A program made the translations under genes and the position numbers. A stretch of 64,000 nucleotides of DNA from Serilophus lunatus. Its lineage: Eukaryota > Chordata > Aves > Passeriformes > Eurylaimidae. Under the pieces are notes generated by a model that saw only the letters and a program-made list of their open reading frames with translations, was not told the origin of the DNA and made no database searches. Positions 10,646-23,914 of the stretch are shown here, piece by piece. The DNA lies in NCBI GenBank assembly GCA_013399895.1, contig VXBA01001181.1, positions 25,838-89,837 on the forward strand, given 5' to 3'. Within the stretch, counting starts at the first letter, position 1; every line of letters starts with the position of its first letter.

Positions 10646-12371
10646 ACATAATTAATTAATTACTGTTTGTTCCAAACAATAGGTCAGATTTGATTCTCCT
10701 CGTGTTGATACATCAGGAAACCAGACTTAGAAGCCTAATCCTGATTTTTTACTCCATAGGAGGAAATTCCTCGAGGATCTCAGCACAGAGTTCACCCAGA
10801 TGGGGTGGCAAACTCAGGGGGGAATGTCCCATTTTTAAGCTTCACACGTGTGGGGGGGGGAATTTTTGCTGAATAAAAAACTGAGCTCCTTCAAAATCAC
10901 CCAACTCAGGTTGGGAACTTCCTTTCCACCTCATCCCAGAGCTTGGGCTGAAAAGGTGCCAAAGAACAAGGAATTCCTTGCAGCTGGAATGCTGATCCAG
11001 ACACAACTGGATGTTTTCTCCTCAGTGACCACTCCCTCCTAAATTTCATTTGTCTGAAAAACGAGGAGGATTAAAACAAAACCCAGGATCTCATCAGTTG
11101 GCACGTTTTCACTCCTCAAGGCCTGCATGTCCAGACTATTTCTTGCAGTGATTCATCCCAAAGGAAAGCTCCAGACACGCAGACAGGTCAAAAACTGGGA
11201 TCCAAATTCCTCCTGGCCCCTCCCAGTGAAGGCAACTGAGCCAGGAAAAAAGGAAAACAGACCAACAACCAGCCAGGTCCCACCCCAGAGCCCCAGGACA
11301 GGACACAGCTCAAACCTGATGTTTTTTGGCATCACTTAATCCCTCATCTTGTAAACACAAAGATGAAGTTGCTTCTCAGAGGTTCTAGAGGACACTCCAG
11401 CTTGTTGGAGATGTTAAGGATAAATGGTCTGTTAAATCTGGGAATAAAATCAGGGTTGTGTGGGTATTTTATTTCCAAATGCAGGGATCAGTGTATGAGG
11501 CTCACTGGGAACTCTGGGGGATTTATTTCTTTATATGTTCTAAGCCTGACTATTCTGGGGACTAATTTTGGTTTGGGGGAAGATGATCCCATCACAGAAT
11601 ATCCAGAGCTGGAAGGGACTCCAATTCCAGCTCTGGAATTTCAGATGGCTCTGACATGAGTGTCTGCACCTGGTCCTTAATTTCATTCTGCAAGAACCTG
11701 TTTCATCCCAAACAACCACAAATAAAATGGTGCAAGATGCCCAACTCCAAAAGTCTTCCCCAAAATCTCACCAAGCCAAGCAGAGAAGCCCCTCATGGAA
11801 AGTGAGTTATTGCATCCAAGGGTGGAGATGCTCCCCAGGACCATCATGGTCCATGTGCAGAGGATGAGGAGCTTCCTGAGGGTTGAAAGGCACATTCCCA
11901 AGGTTTTTGGTTACTCCCTTAATGGGCACCTCCAAGAAAAATGGATTTCCAAGGTGGAACTCCTGATGTGGATGAGGAATCACCCCTTCCAACCACCCCC
12001 TGCTCCCTGCCCTTGCAATCCCTATTTCTTTGGGATGATTCCACAGCATTCCCATGGCTGGAGAAACCCTCAACACCTGAGGTAACTCCAAAAACCAGAA
12101 GCACTTGGATCCTCTTTTCCATCAAAACCCAGCAGAGATTTAACAGTGGTTTGCTTTGGGTTTATTGTTTGGTTTGGTTTTCTTTGTGGAAATCATGTTT
12201 TCATCCTTCCTGAGGAAGCTTGTGAGCTAATTCCAGCCTGATCACATCAGCCAGGGGTGATTTATCTGCTGGGTGAGGGAGCAAAAAGACCCGAGTTGCC
12301 ACATCACAGCACCCAAAAAGGGGACACTTCAGCCACCACTTCCAGGCTCCCCCCGCCAGAACAGCATTTCA

Positions 12372-12570
12372 CAGGATCAGGGAATGCTTGGGGTTGGAAA
12401 GGACCTCAAGGATCATCCAGTTCCATGGGCAGGGACACCTCCCACCTTCCCAGGCTGCTCCAACCTGCCCTTGGACACTCCCAGGGATGGAGCAGCCACA
12501 GCTTCTCTGGGAGATCCATCCCAGTCCCTCCCCACCCTCACAAGGAGCTTTTTCCTCATATCCAACCTAT
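12372..12570 (-). mobile_element. CR1 3' fragment
   Basis: It begins cacaggatcagggaatgctt and includes ggttggaaaggacctcaagg. Confidence 0.85.
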
Positions 12571-13837
12571 TTACAGACTAATTCCAGCTCAGTCAGGCAA
12601 AGCAAGCTGGAATTTTGTCACCCAGTGACCAAAACCCCTGGGACCATCCACAGAGGTCAGGAGGCGACCACACATCGTGACCACATCAGGTTTGATGTGC
12701 AAAATCTGAAGGTCTGCAGCCTTGGAGGATGGAGAATTCCTCAGAGGAGCCACCAGGAATCCCCTGAGGAATGAGACCTCCCTGGGAATATGCTTTCAAG
12801 AGCAGGAGACATCTGTTTGTTCTGCTTAAATGAAGGCAGGAGAAAAAGTCTCAGCTCAGGTCTGCAATTAGAGAGGAGACACAGCAGAATATTCCTGGAG
12901 GAACAGGAGGAAGACCTTGAGAAACCACTCCTGGAGGAGTCACCAGAGCTTTGGGGCTCATCCCTCCCTGGCTGTGACAAGGAGGGCAGAAAAAAGGGTC
13001 AGAAAACTAAACCTGAGGATCCCAGAGGTGGGAGCAGCCTGGGGCAGCTGGAGGAACATTCCTCCTCCATGGGGGTCACTCCAAAGCTCCTAAAAACCCA
13101 TTCCAGCAAGAAAACAGAGCAGCCACAGCAGGTTGTCACACCAGATTCCAGGGGATCACCGGAACAGCGGGTGGGACAGCCCAGAAATCCAAGCTCTGCT
13201 GGAATTTTGAGCCTCCCTGGCAGCTCCCCAGAGAAGCCCTTTGGGGTGGGGAGCTCTGGGGCAGCTCTTCCAGCAGGAGAAGGCCTGGAAAGCCCCACGG
13301 ATTCCATATGGCACAAAGCTTCTCATGGGAACACATCGAGTCAGACAACCTGAACAGCTCCTGTGCTTAAGGAACCAACTGGAATCCACCTTCATTTTCC
13401 ATCTTCCTCCTGGGAATCCCCCTCTGTGCTGAAGGGAAAATTATCAGGCAGCACAAACACCCAGATGGGAGAAGCCCATCACCAGCTGTGCCGGATTTAG
13501 GGATTTGGGGGAGATTTTCCTGCTAAACCAGGTGGGAAAATGCCATGGAATGGCCACTGGAGCTCCTCTTCTCCTCAAACTTTTCCTCTAAGGAGCCTGG
13601 GCAGCCCTTCCAGCCCCATCCACCCTTGAATTTTATTATCTCTCTACCCCCAACTCCCTCAGGAATGAGGCCACTCCATGGCTCTGTCCCACACAGTCCT
13701 CCAACAGGCCAAGTTTTCCCTTCCCTGACTTTTGAGGAGCATCCAAGCCACTCCTGCCAAGCAAACGGAGAGGTTCCTTCCTCCTCCAGCCCGTGCCAAG
13801 TGAGTCAATCCTCTTTGCAGAGGCAGGAATTGCAGAA

Positions 13838-13960
13838 TTCCAGAATGGCTGGAGTTGGAAGGGCCTAAAGATCATTCATTCCAACCCCCTGCCATGGGCA
13901 GGGACACGCTCCTCTACCCCAGGTTGTTCCAACCCAGCCTTCCAGGGCTGGGACGGCCAC
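13838..13960 (-). mobile_element. CR1 3' fragment, short
   Basis: It begins ccagaatggctggagttgga and includes ctgccatgggcagggacac. Confidence 0.8.
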
Positions 13961-14585
13961 AAATTCTACTTTAAAAGTAAAGAAAAGCATTCCAAAAGGT
14001 CCTAAATTAACTTTTCTACCCTGGTAATTAAACTCATCCTCTCATTTCGCTCTTCACTCTGCAGGTCACTGAAAACAGACCCAATTCTCAGTGTCCTCCC
14101 CTGGACATCTGACCAAGCTGCCCCAAAGGGGTTTGTTGGGAGGGAAATAAGGGTCAGCATTTAGGGGGAGAGCAGAGGTTTGTCTGAGCTTGGCCCTAAG
14201 CCTCTTTGCCAGGTTATTCCTGCCCCTGGATCCTTTCCCCAGCACTTTCTTCCCCGTCCCATAAACATGCCCACGAGCAGGGTGTGATCTCCACACTTAA
14301 TTAGTAGCTCCATAAACTCAGGAGCTCCTCAGGCAAACTGTGGTGGACAACACTCCTCTCTCTGTCCCCAGTTTGGCAGCTTTTCCTCAGCCTGCAAAGC
14401 TCCTCCTGCATCCTCAGGGTGTTTCCAACCCCCCCCTCACGTGGCAGAGCCTGAATTCAGGCTGGCCCCAAAACCAACAGTGTGGAAAAACAATTCCAGG
14501 CTTTGTCTGAGGACATTCTGCCATTCAGATCCTGCTCCTGTGGAGCCTCAGATGGTGTCCAAAGCACTGGAGCCACCCCAGGAGC

Positions 14586-14604
14586 ACAAACACACACACA
14601 CACA
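14586..14604. repeat. CA microsatellite
   Basis: A short run of caaacacacacacacacaca. Confidence 0.85.
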
Positions 14605-16212
14605 GAGGGGGAGTTGGGAGGTAATTGGGAATAAATAGGGCAGAAAGACAATCAAAGCCTCCTTCCCAACACAGCCCTTGGCAGCACAGGCAGGAGGAAG
14701 GGAAGAACAGAGGCAGCACTTGCTTGGATTAGGATTTCACATGGGTTGGAGGAACCAGGCAGGGGCTGGGTGAGCATTTTCTTTCTGAGAGGGGGTGGTT
14801 GGGCAGGACAGCACTGGCATTGGGCAGGAAGAGCTGAAAACCACAAGAAAAGGAAGAGACCTGAACCCCAGACCCTCAGGGCTTGGGTCAGTCCAGGGCC
14901 AGCACATGAAGCTGCAGCTTTGGAGCACAACCATCCTCAAGGGATGGGCACAACTCGGGACATTTGACCTCAGCACACCCAGTTAAACCACAGAAAGCCA
15001 TTGCTATTCCCTAGGGAATGCTGTACATCCCTCAGAAACAGCTGGATGAGCCCGTGGAGGAAAAATCAATCCAAAGGTAATAAAGACCAAAGCTTGGGAA
15101 GTCCCTGAGGAAGCAAAACCAACACAGGGGGGAATATTCTTACAACCCTTCCCAGTTTTTGTGGTGTCCTGCACTGGGAGGGGTGGGACAGCCTGGCAGG
15201 ATATTGCTGATTTTTGCCATCATTCCTAAAAATCCCTGGTCAACTGCAGGGCAAGTCAAGGGGAGTCCAAGTACTGCTCAGGTGAAAATCTCAGCAAATT
15301 TAGGATAACTGTGGATCCAGGAGCATCCAAAGGGTCAAACAAGCACTCACTGCTCTCTTCAGAAAGAGCTGAAGATGCAGAATTGATTTTTTTCAGGTTT
15401 TGTCCCCAGATTTTGGTCTTTTCTGTCTTTAAACAGAAAGATAGGAAAAATCAGGAAGCTCTGAGTGGGGGAAGGAAGTGTTTTTATCTTGGGGTTTTTT
15501 TTTTCTGCAAAGCCAGGGCATGCAGAAGCTTTGCACAATCCTTCTGTGACCCAGCTTGTCTTCTTTCCTCCTCAACCCCTCACTGGAAGCTCCTGTGTCT
15601 CCCTTGGAAAGTTCACTCCTGAGCCCATCAAAACCAACCAAAAGCCTCCAGTTGGCTCAGAAAGGTCACAACCCACCTGCCCTTCCTGAGGGTTGAACTG
15701 CCCCACCCCAAACACCCTTTGCAGCCACCAAGGGCCACGTGAGCAGCTCACTTTTCATGGGATGAGTGGATTTGGGGATGGCTGAGCTCTGTCTCCACTC
15801 CAGAATTAAACAGCTCCAGTGAGAGCCTTGACTTGTTGACAAGTAAAGCTCAGAAAGACTCTCCCCATAATTAAGGAGGTCATTAAGCTGCAGCAAGGCC
15901 CACGGGCAAAAGGATGTTTACTCAGGGCTTTAATCCCCCATGGCCTTGTACTTCCCATTATCCTTATCATTTACAAGGAGCTTATGTGTGGGGAAGAGGA
16001 ACAATTCCCACCCAGGAATGGCTTGGATGAAACTCCAAACCAAACCTGAGGCAACTCCAGGCGGTCTGGAGGCAGCAAAGGGAAGGAGAGATGATGAGAA
16101 GAGACAGCTCAAGAAGGGCATGGAAAGATGGGAATGATGGAAAAGGGAACTAGAGGGAATTTCGGGGTCGCAGCTTTGCAGGAGCTCCTCTGCCTTCACG
16201 GCATAGTCCCCA

Positions 16213-16325
16213 AATCATTGGATGGTTTGGCTTGGAAGGGATTTAAATCCCACCCAGTGCCACCCCCTGCCATGGGCAGGGACACCTCCCACTGTCCCAG
16301 GGTGCTCCAAGCCCATCCAGCTGGC
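16213..16325 (-). mobile_element. CR1 3' fragment, short
   Basis: It begins aaatcattggatggtttggc and includes ccatgggcagggacacctcc. Confidence 0.8.
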
Positions 16326-16989
16326 CTGGAACACGATATTCCCACTCTGCTTTCCCAAACCAACGGGATTTCAGCACACCCTCCAGAAGCAAGAGCCAGA
16401 GCACTGCACCCCTGGGGTTTGGGATGAGTTCCCACCCCTGGCAAAGCAGTTGGGAGCCAGACCTTGAGTATCCTGGTTGGAATTACAGCCTGGAAACCAA
16501 TCCAGGGGCACAAATAGCCAGAGCAGTGAAGTCATTCATGGAGATGGAGCTCGGAGTGCAGGGATGTCATCCCTGATCCATCCTGTCCACTCAGCACCTC
16601 CAGAACTCCAGCAGGACCAGAAGGGATTCACTTCCTTTGGGTTCAAAGACAGCAAATCCTCCCAGGACTGCAAACAGCCCCTTCTGGCAGGTCTGGCTCC
16701 ACCAAATATTCCCAAGGAGGCTCTGGATCCATCCTCTGCCCTTTGCCACCTCCACTGCCTCTCCTCCCATCCCACAGGTGGTTATGGAAAATGCCCTACC
16801 AGGGGATCCAGGGAAAGCCCAGGAACGTCACAGCAGCTCCAAAACCTGCCAGAACCAGGGCAGGGCTCAGTTCTGTGCAAAGGAACAGGAATGAGGAAAA
16901 AAAACCCAACAAATACTTGCCTGGATTAGTTTAATCCCTGCACCCAGCCCAGCCTGTCTCTGCTTCTGTTTGGGTTCCTTAAACTCACA

Positions 16990-17320
16990 GAATCATGTTT
17001 GGGTTGGAAGGGACCTGAAGGATCATCCCATCCCCCCTCTGCCCCGGGCAGGGACACCTCCCACTGTCCCAGGGATCCCAACCTGCCCTTGGACACTCCC
17101 AGGGATCCAGGGGCAGCCACAGCTTCTCTGGGAAATCCATCCCAGTCCCTCCCCACCCTCCCAGCCAGCAATTCCTTCCCAGTCTCCCTCTGGCACTGGG
17201 AAGCCATTCCCTGTGTCCTGTCCCCCCAGCCCTTGTCCCCAGTCCCTCTCCAGCTCTCCTGGAGCCCCTTCAGGCTCTGCCAGGGGCTCCAAGCTCTCCC
17301 TGGATCCTTCTCTCGTTGAA
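16990..17320 (-). mobile_element. CR1 3' fragment, young subfamily
   Basis: This is an inverted, nearly identical relative of 8185-8505. It ends in ccaggggctccaagctctcc. Confidence 0.88.
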
Positions 17321-19020
17321 AAACCCAGGAACACTCCCAGGAATCATGTCCAGTGCCATCAACAACAATCCCAAGTGAAGAACTGCCCAGTTTTTCCACC
17401 TGTCTCCTGGCATGCCCAAGGCCTTTCCCAAAGTCTGGGAGCACTAGGAAGCTTCCAGTGTTGCACCAAACCCTCCAGGTGCTCTTGGAGGACAAATTAG
17501 AAGCCACTGAGCTCCAAAGAGTCTCCAGTGCTTCCCAACCTCTCATTCCAAACCACCCCAATCCACTGAGGCTCTTTGAGAGCCAACCCCCAGGTCCTTT
17601 GATGCCCTGCAGAGCTGCTCAGGAGCTTCTGACAAAACTCTTTCACAAGAAGATTCCTGTTTGTTGAGCCCAAATACTTTGCATGAGCCCTTTCCAATTC
17701 CACAGGAATGTAAACAATCCCCAAGCAGGTCAGGCCTGTGGTCCAGCTGGTCTGGCAGCACAAATAGAAGCTGGTGTTTAGCAAACAAACCCAAGCTTGG
17801 CCACTTTCTGAGGTCCTTTCCTCTGGTATTCCCTCAGCAACCAAAGCAAGGATCTCCAACCCTATCCCTGACATCTCCTTATGGATCTGCTGGCCCTGAA
17901 TTTATCTCATCCCTCTTGAACCTGCTGATACTGTTGGCCTCCCAAAAGCTGTTAAATTGAAGGCAGGGGCTTGAAGGACAATTTGAAGGACAATTCCTCC
18001 TGGTTTCCCTGCAGAGCCTCCAAAAATCCCATCTTGCAGCTCATTGGGGATTGAAGGCATTGGAGAAGGAAGAATGAAACCACCAAGCTCAGGGAGCAGC
18101 TGCAAGTTCTAGGAAACTTCCAGGCCATGGGAAGTTACACAACTTTGGGTCAGGTCCAAATTAAACTAAACTCAAGTTTGAAAACAGCCCCTCCTGTGAC
18201 CTGCAGCTCCTCCTCTTCTGGCTCAAAACACACAATTGTTTTGGTCTTTTATTTTTTCTAAAAAAGAAAAAAGCCTGAAGTTTGTTCCTTTTTCCCTATA
18301 ATTGGGCCTTTGCCTTTTCCCTGAGCACCTGGAAGCTTCTGAGCACTTCCCTCCTTGCAGAAAGCCAGCGGAGCTTATCAGCCTCTCCCTAATTAGTGGG
18401 GGGACTGATTTCTTCCTTCCCTCTGCTGGGCCAGATGTGCAACCCCAGCACAACACACGTTCCCAGCTTGACTTCACCAGCCTTGGACTGCCTGGGGAGG
18501 CTCCTGCTTCCCTGGAACAGCTGGAAAATCCCTCTTCCAGCAGGAGCAAGCCCCAGGGATCAGGAGCTGCCTGCAGGAGAGGGGCTGTGTGTGCACATTC
18601 CTCTCCAGCATCCCCTTCCCGGGGCCCAGGAGGGGATTTAACCAAGCCTAGGCTGGGAATGCTGGGAATAAAAGGGCTTCAAGACAAGGTGTGGTTTCTA
18701 GCCAAGGCCAGAGAGCCGTTCAGATAAAGCACAGAGAGCCTGAAAATGCAGTTTACACTCCACACCTTTGGTGCCTCATACCAAAAAAAATTTCTACCTG
18801 CAGAAGCCACTCCCAAACTTCTGCTTCAGGACTTGGAGCAAATCACCTTCAGGAGCCCCTTCCTGCTGCTGAGGCTGGTTTTAAAGCCTTCCTACAGCTA
18901 AGGATCACCAGGAGAACAACCAAGCCCAGCCACAAACCCCCAAAATCAGTGTGGAGAACATACCTGGCAGAAGGCAGCCAACTACAACTGCCCCAACCTA
19001 ACCCACTGCAGCAGCTCCTG

Positions 19021-19533
19021 GCAGCTTCCAAGCCCTGAGATCCCGGGAGCTTCCAAGCCTTGAGATCCTGGGAGCTTCCAAGTCCTGAAGTCCTGGGAGC
19101 TTCCAAGCCTTGAGATCCTGGGAGCTTCCAAGCCTTGAGATCCTGGGAGCTTCCAAGTCCTGAAGTCCTGGCAGCTTCCAAGCCCTGAAATCCTGAGAGC
19201 TTCCAAGCCTTGAGATCCTGGGAGCTTCCAAGCCCTGAGATCCTGGGAGCTTCCAAGTCCTGAAGTCCTGGGAGCTTCCAAGCCTTGAGATCCTGGGAGC
19301 TTCCAAGCCTTGAGATCCTGGGAGCTTCCAAGTCCTGAAATCCTGAGAGCTTCCAAGCCTTGAAATCCTGGGAGCTTCCAAGCCTTGAGATCCTGGGAGC
19401 TTCCAAGCCCTGAGATCCTGGCAGCTTCCAAGCCTTGAAATCCTGGCAGCTTCCAAGCCCTGAGATCCTGGCAGCTTCCAACCCTTGAAATCCTGGCAGC
19501 TTCCAAGCCCTGAGATCCTGGGAGCTGCCAGCG
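19021..19533. repeat. 25-bp minisatellite, about 20 copies
   Basis: The unit is about 25 bp (gatcctgggagcttccaagc plus cttga). Variants with aagtcctgaagtcctgg recur every three to four units, suggesting higher-order units. Because 25 is not a multiple of 3 and the unit lacks stops in one orientation, all three minus-strand frames are open. Confidence 0.95.
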
Positions 19534-20024
19534 CTGCCTCTGTGCCCTCCCACCTCTCCCTCCCACAGCTCCTCTTTGCTGAAACCCAGACCTGAGCCTG
19601 CTCCTGCCATGAGACACCCACGGAGCCCACGGTTGCAAAACCCAAGGGAAATGAGCTTTTTTTGTTTGGTGGCTTGTTTTGGGGTTTTATTTGTTGGTTT
19701 TGGGGCTTTTTTTTCAAAAGGACAAAGAATTTTGCCAGCCCTGCCCTGGCAGCTCAGGCACTGGGAGGCTCAGAATGCAGGGAACTGAATGGGAAAAGGA
19801 TGAGGGGGGGATTTATGGGGTTTCTGAGCTCTGGTCCCTTTTCACCTACTCTGTGTTCCCACAGTGTTTTTGCCAAAGGAAACTCGGGGGGGTTTATTCC
19901 TTGTCCTGCACTTGTTGCAGCTCCAAGACAGAAACCCTGGGTAATGGGATGTTTCCTGCCATTCAGAGCCTGTGCTGAGTGTGTGACAGCCTGTTTGGGA
20001 CACACACCTCCCCTCTGCTCCCCT

Positions 20025-20690
20025 CAGGCTCCAGGAACCGTTTCCCTCCTCCTAAAAAAGCCCTAAACCCAACCCCAAAATCTGTAAATCCTTCCCAGCC
20101 CAGCTCCTGCAGCTCAGCCACCTCCAGCAGCATTTTTCCAGTTGATCCCAGACACCTCAGGCACCAGGAACCACTTCTCCTCCTTCTAAAAAAAAACAAC
20201 AAACCCTAAAACCAACCCCAAAAGCCTCAAGTTCATTTTCCCAGGAGGACTCAGAGCCCTTCCCAGCCCAACTCCTGCAGCTCAGCCACCCCCTAAAGCA
20301 CGGCAGCATTTTTCCAGTTGATCCCAGACACCTCAGGCACCAGGAGCCACTTCTCCTTCTTCTAAAAAATACCCTAAAACCAACCCCAAAAGACTCTGTG
20401 TTCTTCTAAGAGGACCCAGAGCCCTTCCCAGCCCACCTCCTGCAGCTCAACCATCTCCTAAAGCACAAGAGCATTTTTCCAGTTGATCCCAAATTACAGC
20501 AGAGTTCCCTGCTACCCCTCAGGCTCTAGGAACCATTTCCCTCCTCCTACAAAAGCCCTAAAGCCAACCCCAAACTCCTAAATCCATGTAGCAGGTCCTT
20601 CCCAGCCCAACTCCTGCAGCTCAGCCACCCCCTAAAGCACGGCAGCATTTTTCCAGTTGATCCCAAATTACAGCAAATCCCCACAAGTGC
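20025..20690. repeat. Four-copy tandem repeat, period 133-186 bp
   Basis: Copies start near 20025, 20158, 20334 and 20520, each with caggcaccaggaaccacttc or a variant. Each shares a block with aaccccaaaa, cttcccagcccaactcctgc and gcatttttccagttgatccc. The copies are diverged and have internal indels. Confidence 0.88.
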
Positions 20691-21892
20691 TTCGGCAGAG
20701 CAGCAGCTCCCACCACCCCCTCTCCCTCCACACCAGAAAAAGCCAAAATGCTGCCCCAAAAAAGCCTCTCCTGGTTCAGAAGGTGCCAAAGAGCTCCAAC
20801 AAAGCCCCACTGTCTCCCAGCAACTCCTGACTCAGCAGCTCCTCCCTGGTGATAGAATTCCCAAGCCTTCCCCCAAACTCCTGGAACTTACTGAGGGATC
20901 AGGCCAAGTTTCCCAGAGGAGGATTCTCAGGGTGCAGCAGGAGCTGTGAGAAGCCTTTTGTGCACAGAGGTTCTTCCATTGTGTCCATTTCCTTCCCAAT
21001 TTCCCAGGCTTTCAAAAGAGGGATGTGCCCAAAATTCCCAGTCAGGCTCAGCACAAAGGGATTCCACAGCTGGGACCAAGAGCAGGGAGCTCAGGGGGCA
21101 AAGAGCTATTCCAGACCTTGGGCTTCCAGGCCAAAATTTGGAATTTCCCACTCCTGAGGAAGCCCTTATCCAAGAGGGATGGGATGGCACAGAGGTGCCT
21201 CAACTCCTTTAGGAGTCCTGGCTGGAGCCCAGGAGGAATTCCCAGCCTGCAGATCCTGGGGATTGTTCCCTGCAGAGCTCAGGGTAGTGCAGGGGGAGGC
21301 TTTCAGAGATCCCAGGGCTGAGCATTTCCCAAATCCAAAGATTTGGGACTCTGCAGCTCCCCCGTGGAATTGCATCAAAGGTTAAGGAATTCTGCTCCAC
21401 GTGGGGGAGAATGGGCACCTCAGAGCCCTCCTGAAGGTCTGGTTCAGTCCCTGAGTGCCTTTGGGTCTGGGCTTTAAGCTCAGCTTTGTGGGCTGTTTCT
21501 GTAGAGCTTTGATCAAGTGACTTGTTCACCCTTTGGATTCATGTTTTTCCAGGTTATATTTTAATTCCAGCCATGTTGAAAGTCCACAGGGGAGTGGAAC
21601 AGTTGGGTTTGGGATCAAGGCTTCTCCTTTTGCTTCCTCAGCAAAGTTCTGTTTCCAGTCACCCGAAGGGATTTCCTGGAATGCTCAGAATCTGCACAAA
21701 TTCCATGTTTGCCCTGAGACTTCCAGGCTGCTCCAAAGGACAAAGAGCACAAGCCCCAAATCCTGATGTTTACACCTCTCCATTGTGTCCCTGGCATATC
21801 CCTCCCGGATTTGGACATGGAATGACAGGACCTGAACATCCCAATTCTCAGCAGACTGCCACTCATTTGCTGCTTTTCCTCTCCAGAGAATC

Positions 21893-22110
21893 CCAGGATA
21901 GTTTGGGTTGGAAGGTTCCTCTCATTCCAAACCCCTGCCCTGGGCAGGGACACCTCCCCCTGTCCGAGGGATCCCAACCTGCCCTTGGACACTCCCAGGG
22001 ATCCAGGGGCAGCCACAGCTTCTCTGGGAAATCCATCCCAGTCCCTCCCCACCCTCCCAGCCAGCAATTCCTTCCCAATATCCCCTCTCTCCCTGCCCTC
22101 CTGCAGCTCA
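21893..22110 (-). mobile_element. CR1 3' fragment
   Basis: It begins ggatagtttgggttggaagg and includes ctccctgccctcctgcagct. Confidence 0.86.
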
Positions 22111-22156
22111 AGGTCATTGCAGTGATTTCACACTGAACTGTTGGCATCAGATCTTG

Positions 22157-22187
22157 AAAAAAAAAAAAAATAAAATAAAATAAAATA
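22157..22187. repeat. Poly-A and TAAAA repeat
   Basis: About 14 A residues are followed by several taaaa units, just after a minus-oriented CR1 fragment. Confidence 0.85.
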
Positions 22188-22484
22188 GATCTAAGAAGTT
22201 TTCAGTTGTAACAAATAAATAATTAAAAAAGAACCAGGGATGTATTAACAGAGGCAGCTTTTCTTTTGGAAAAACAAAAAGGAGTTTTCTCAGAGCTGAG
22301 CTGCTTCTGGTAACAGTTTTTCCTTAATAAAGGCAGTGGTTTCCTATGGAATCTTCTGAAATCTTCCCTATCAGCTCCAGGTCTCTCTTCCCATTATCTG
22401 TCCAGTTCATGGAATTCTCTGGCACCACAAACCTTCATTCATTAAGCACCAGTGGCAATTCAAAGATTTCTCCCTATGGAGTAT

Positions 22485-22640
22485 CCTGGAATGGTTTGGG
22501 TTGGAAAGACCTAAAGGATCATCCCATCCCACCCCCTGCCATGGGCAGGGACACCTCCCACTGTCCCAGGGGGCTCCAGCCTGGCCTTGGACACTCCTAG
22601 GGATGGGGCAGCTCCAACATCTCTTGGCAACTCCATCAGT
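22485..22640 (-). mobile_element. CR1 3' fragment
   Basis: It begins tggaatggtttgggttggaa and includes gggggctccagcctggcctt. Confidence 0.84.
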
Positions 22641-23074
22641 GTCCTCCAAACACAACTTCCCTGAAACTTTTCCATCCAGGAATTTTTGTGATACTCTGTT
22701 TGGTGTTTGGGTTTTTGTAATCCAAAGTCTATTTATAGTCCACTGTGCAAACTTCATCCAGACAAATTCCTGTGAGATGCTGAGTCAGCTCTGCTGGCAG
22801 CACTTCCCTCTGTCACCAGGGCAATTCCAGGTCTGGGACAAAACCAGCCCTTCTGCAAATTGCTGCTTTCTGACTCGCTCCCAACAATATCCTTGACTCT
22901 TCCAGCTGGGATATGGCATTCCTGAGGCATTCCCAAGAGCTGCAGCCTCCCATTCCCACAGCATCCCTCTGGGAATCCCAGGCTCCTGCTTCCCCCCAGC
23001 TCCTGCTCAGTCCAGGGATGGGATTTTGAAGGTATAGAAATAAAAGTGGGGGGAAAACTCCATTTTTTTCCTCC

Positions 23075-23135
23075 AACAAAGTTGGACTCGATGGTTGCCT
23101 GGTTCTTTTCCAGCCCTAATGATTCCATGGCACGA
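23075..23135 (+). mobile_element. Short CR1 3' end
   Basis: It has gttggactcgatggttgcct and ttttccagccctaatgattc. Confidence 0.55.
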
Positions 23136-23914
23136 ATCCCAGAGTCATTCAGCTCCCTTTTCTTTCCAAAAAGGAATTTTTGTTTAAAGGATTTTAAGAA
23201 AACCAATCAGCAGCTTCATTTGCCCCTCAAGACATCCCAAGGATTTCTGGTGCACATCAATGCCAAGAGATGGAGGAGGGAATCCAAAGTGGGGATGGTC
23301 CATGATCCCAGGGAAGGACAACTTGCTACTTCTGCTTCACACAGGACCATCCAAGGATTTGCAAGGAACAGGGCAGTGATACCACCTGGAATCTCATTGG
23401 ATCTGTCAACTGAGGATCTGACCCCTCCCCAGACAGGAGAAACAAATGGAAATACTCCATTCACTCACCCAGAGGATTCCCAAGGGAGAGGAGGATCCAA
23501 TCCAAGCACGGAATCCTGTGCCTTGCAAGCCCAGGAGCCCAGTATTTGTGAGAGCAGTTGGGAAACTGGGCATGGAAACGGGAGCTGAGTGTGCAATTAC
23601 TCCTCTCTCATGCAAGAGAAGTTTCACAACCTTCCTGATAATCAAATTTGTCCCGGTTCTTCTCACTGGGGCAACACAATCCTTTTCCCTACAGGATGAG
23701 GCACAGAGTAAGGATAAGGGGAAAAGGTATGGAAAAAACATCCATGTGTTCAACATTTTTCCTTGCCACACTCGTTTCCTTATGAAGGAAATCCCCGTAA
23801 AAAAATAAGAGTGGCTTGTCCTACAAACTCAGTGGCAGCTCCTCGGAGAGCTGGGGTGCAAAGCAAAAGTCCCAGGATTGATCCCACCCTGGTTCCCAGC
23901 TGGAAAAACCAGGA

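Noticed and set aside
18849..19717. Three overlapping minus-strand frames of 218-253 codons
   Set aside because: All are frames of the 25-bp minisatellite, which has no stop in that orientation.
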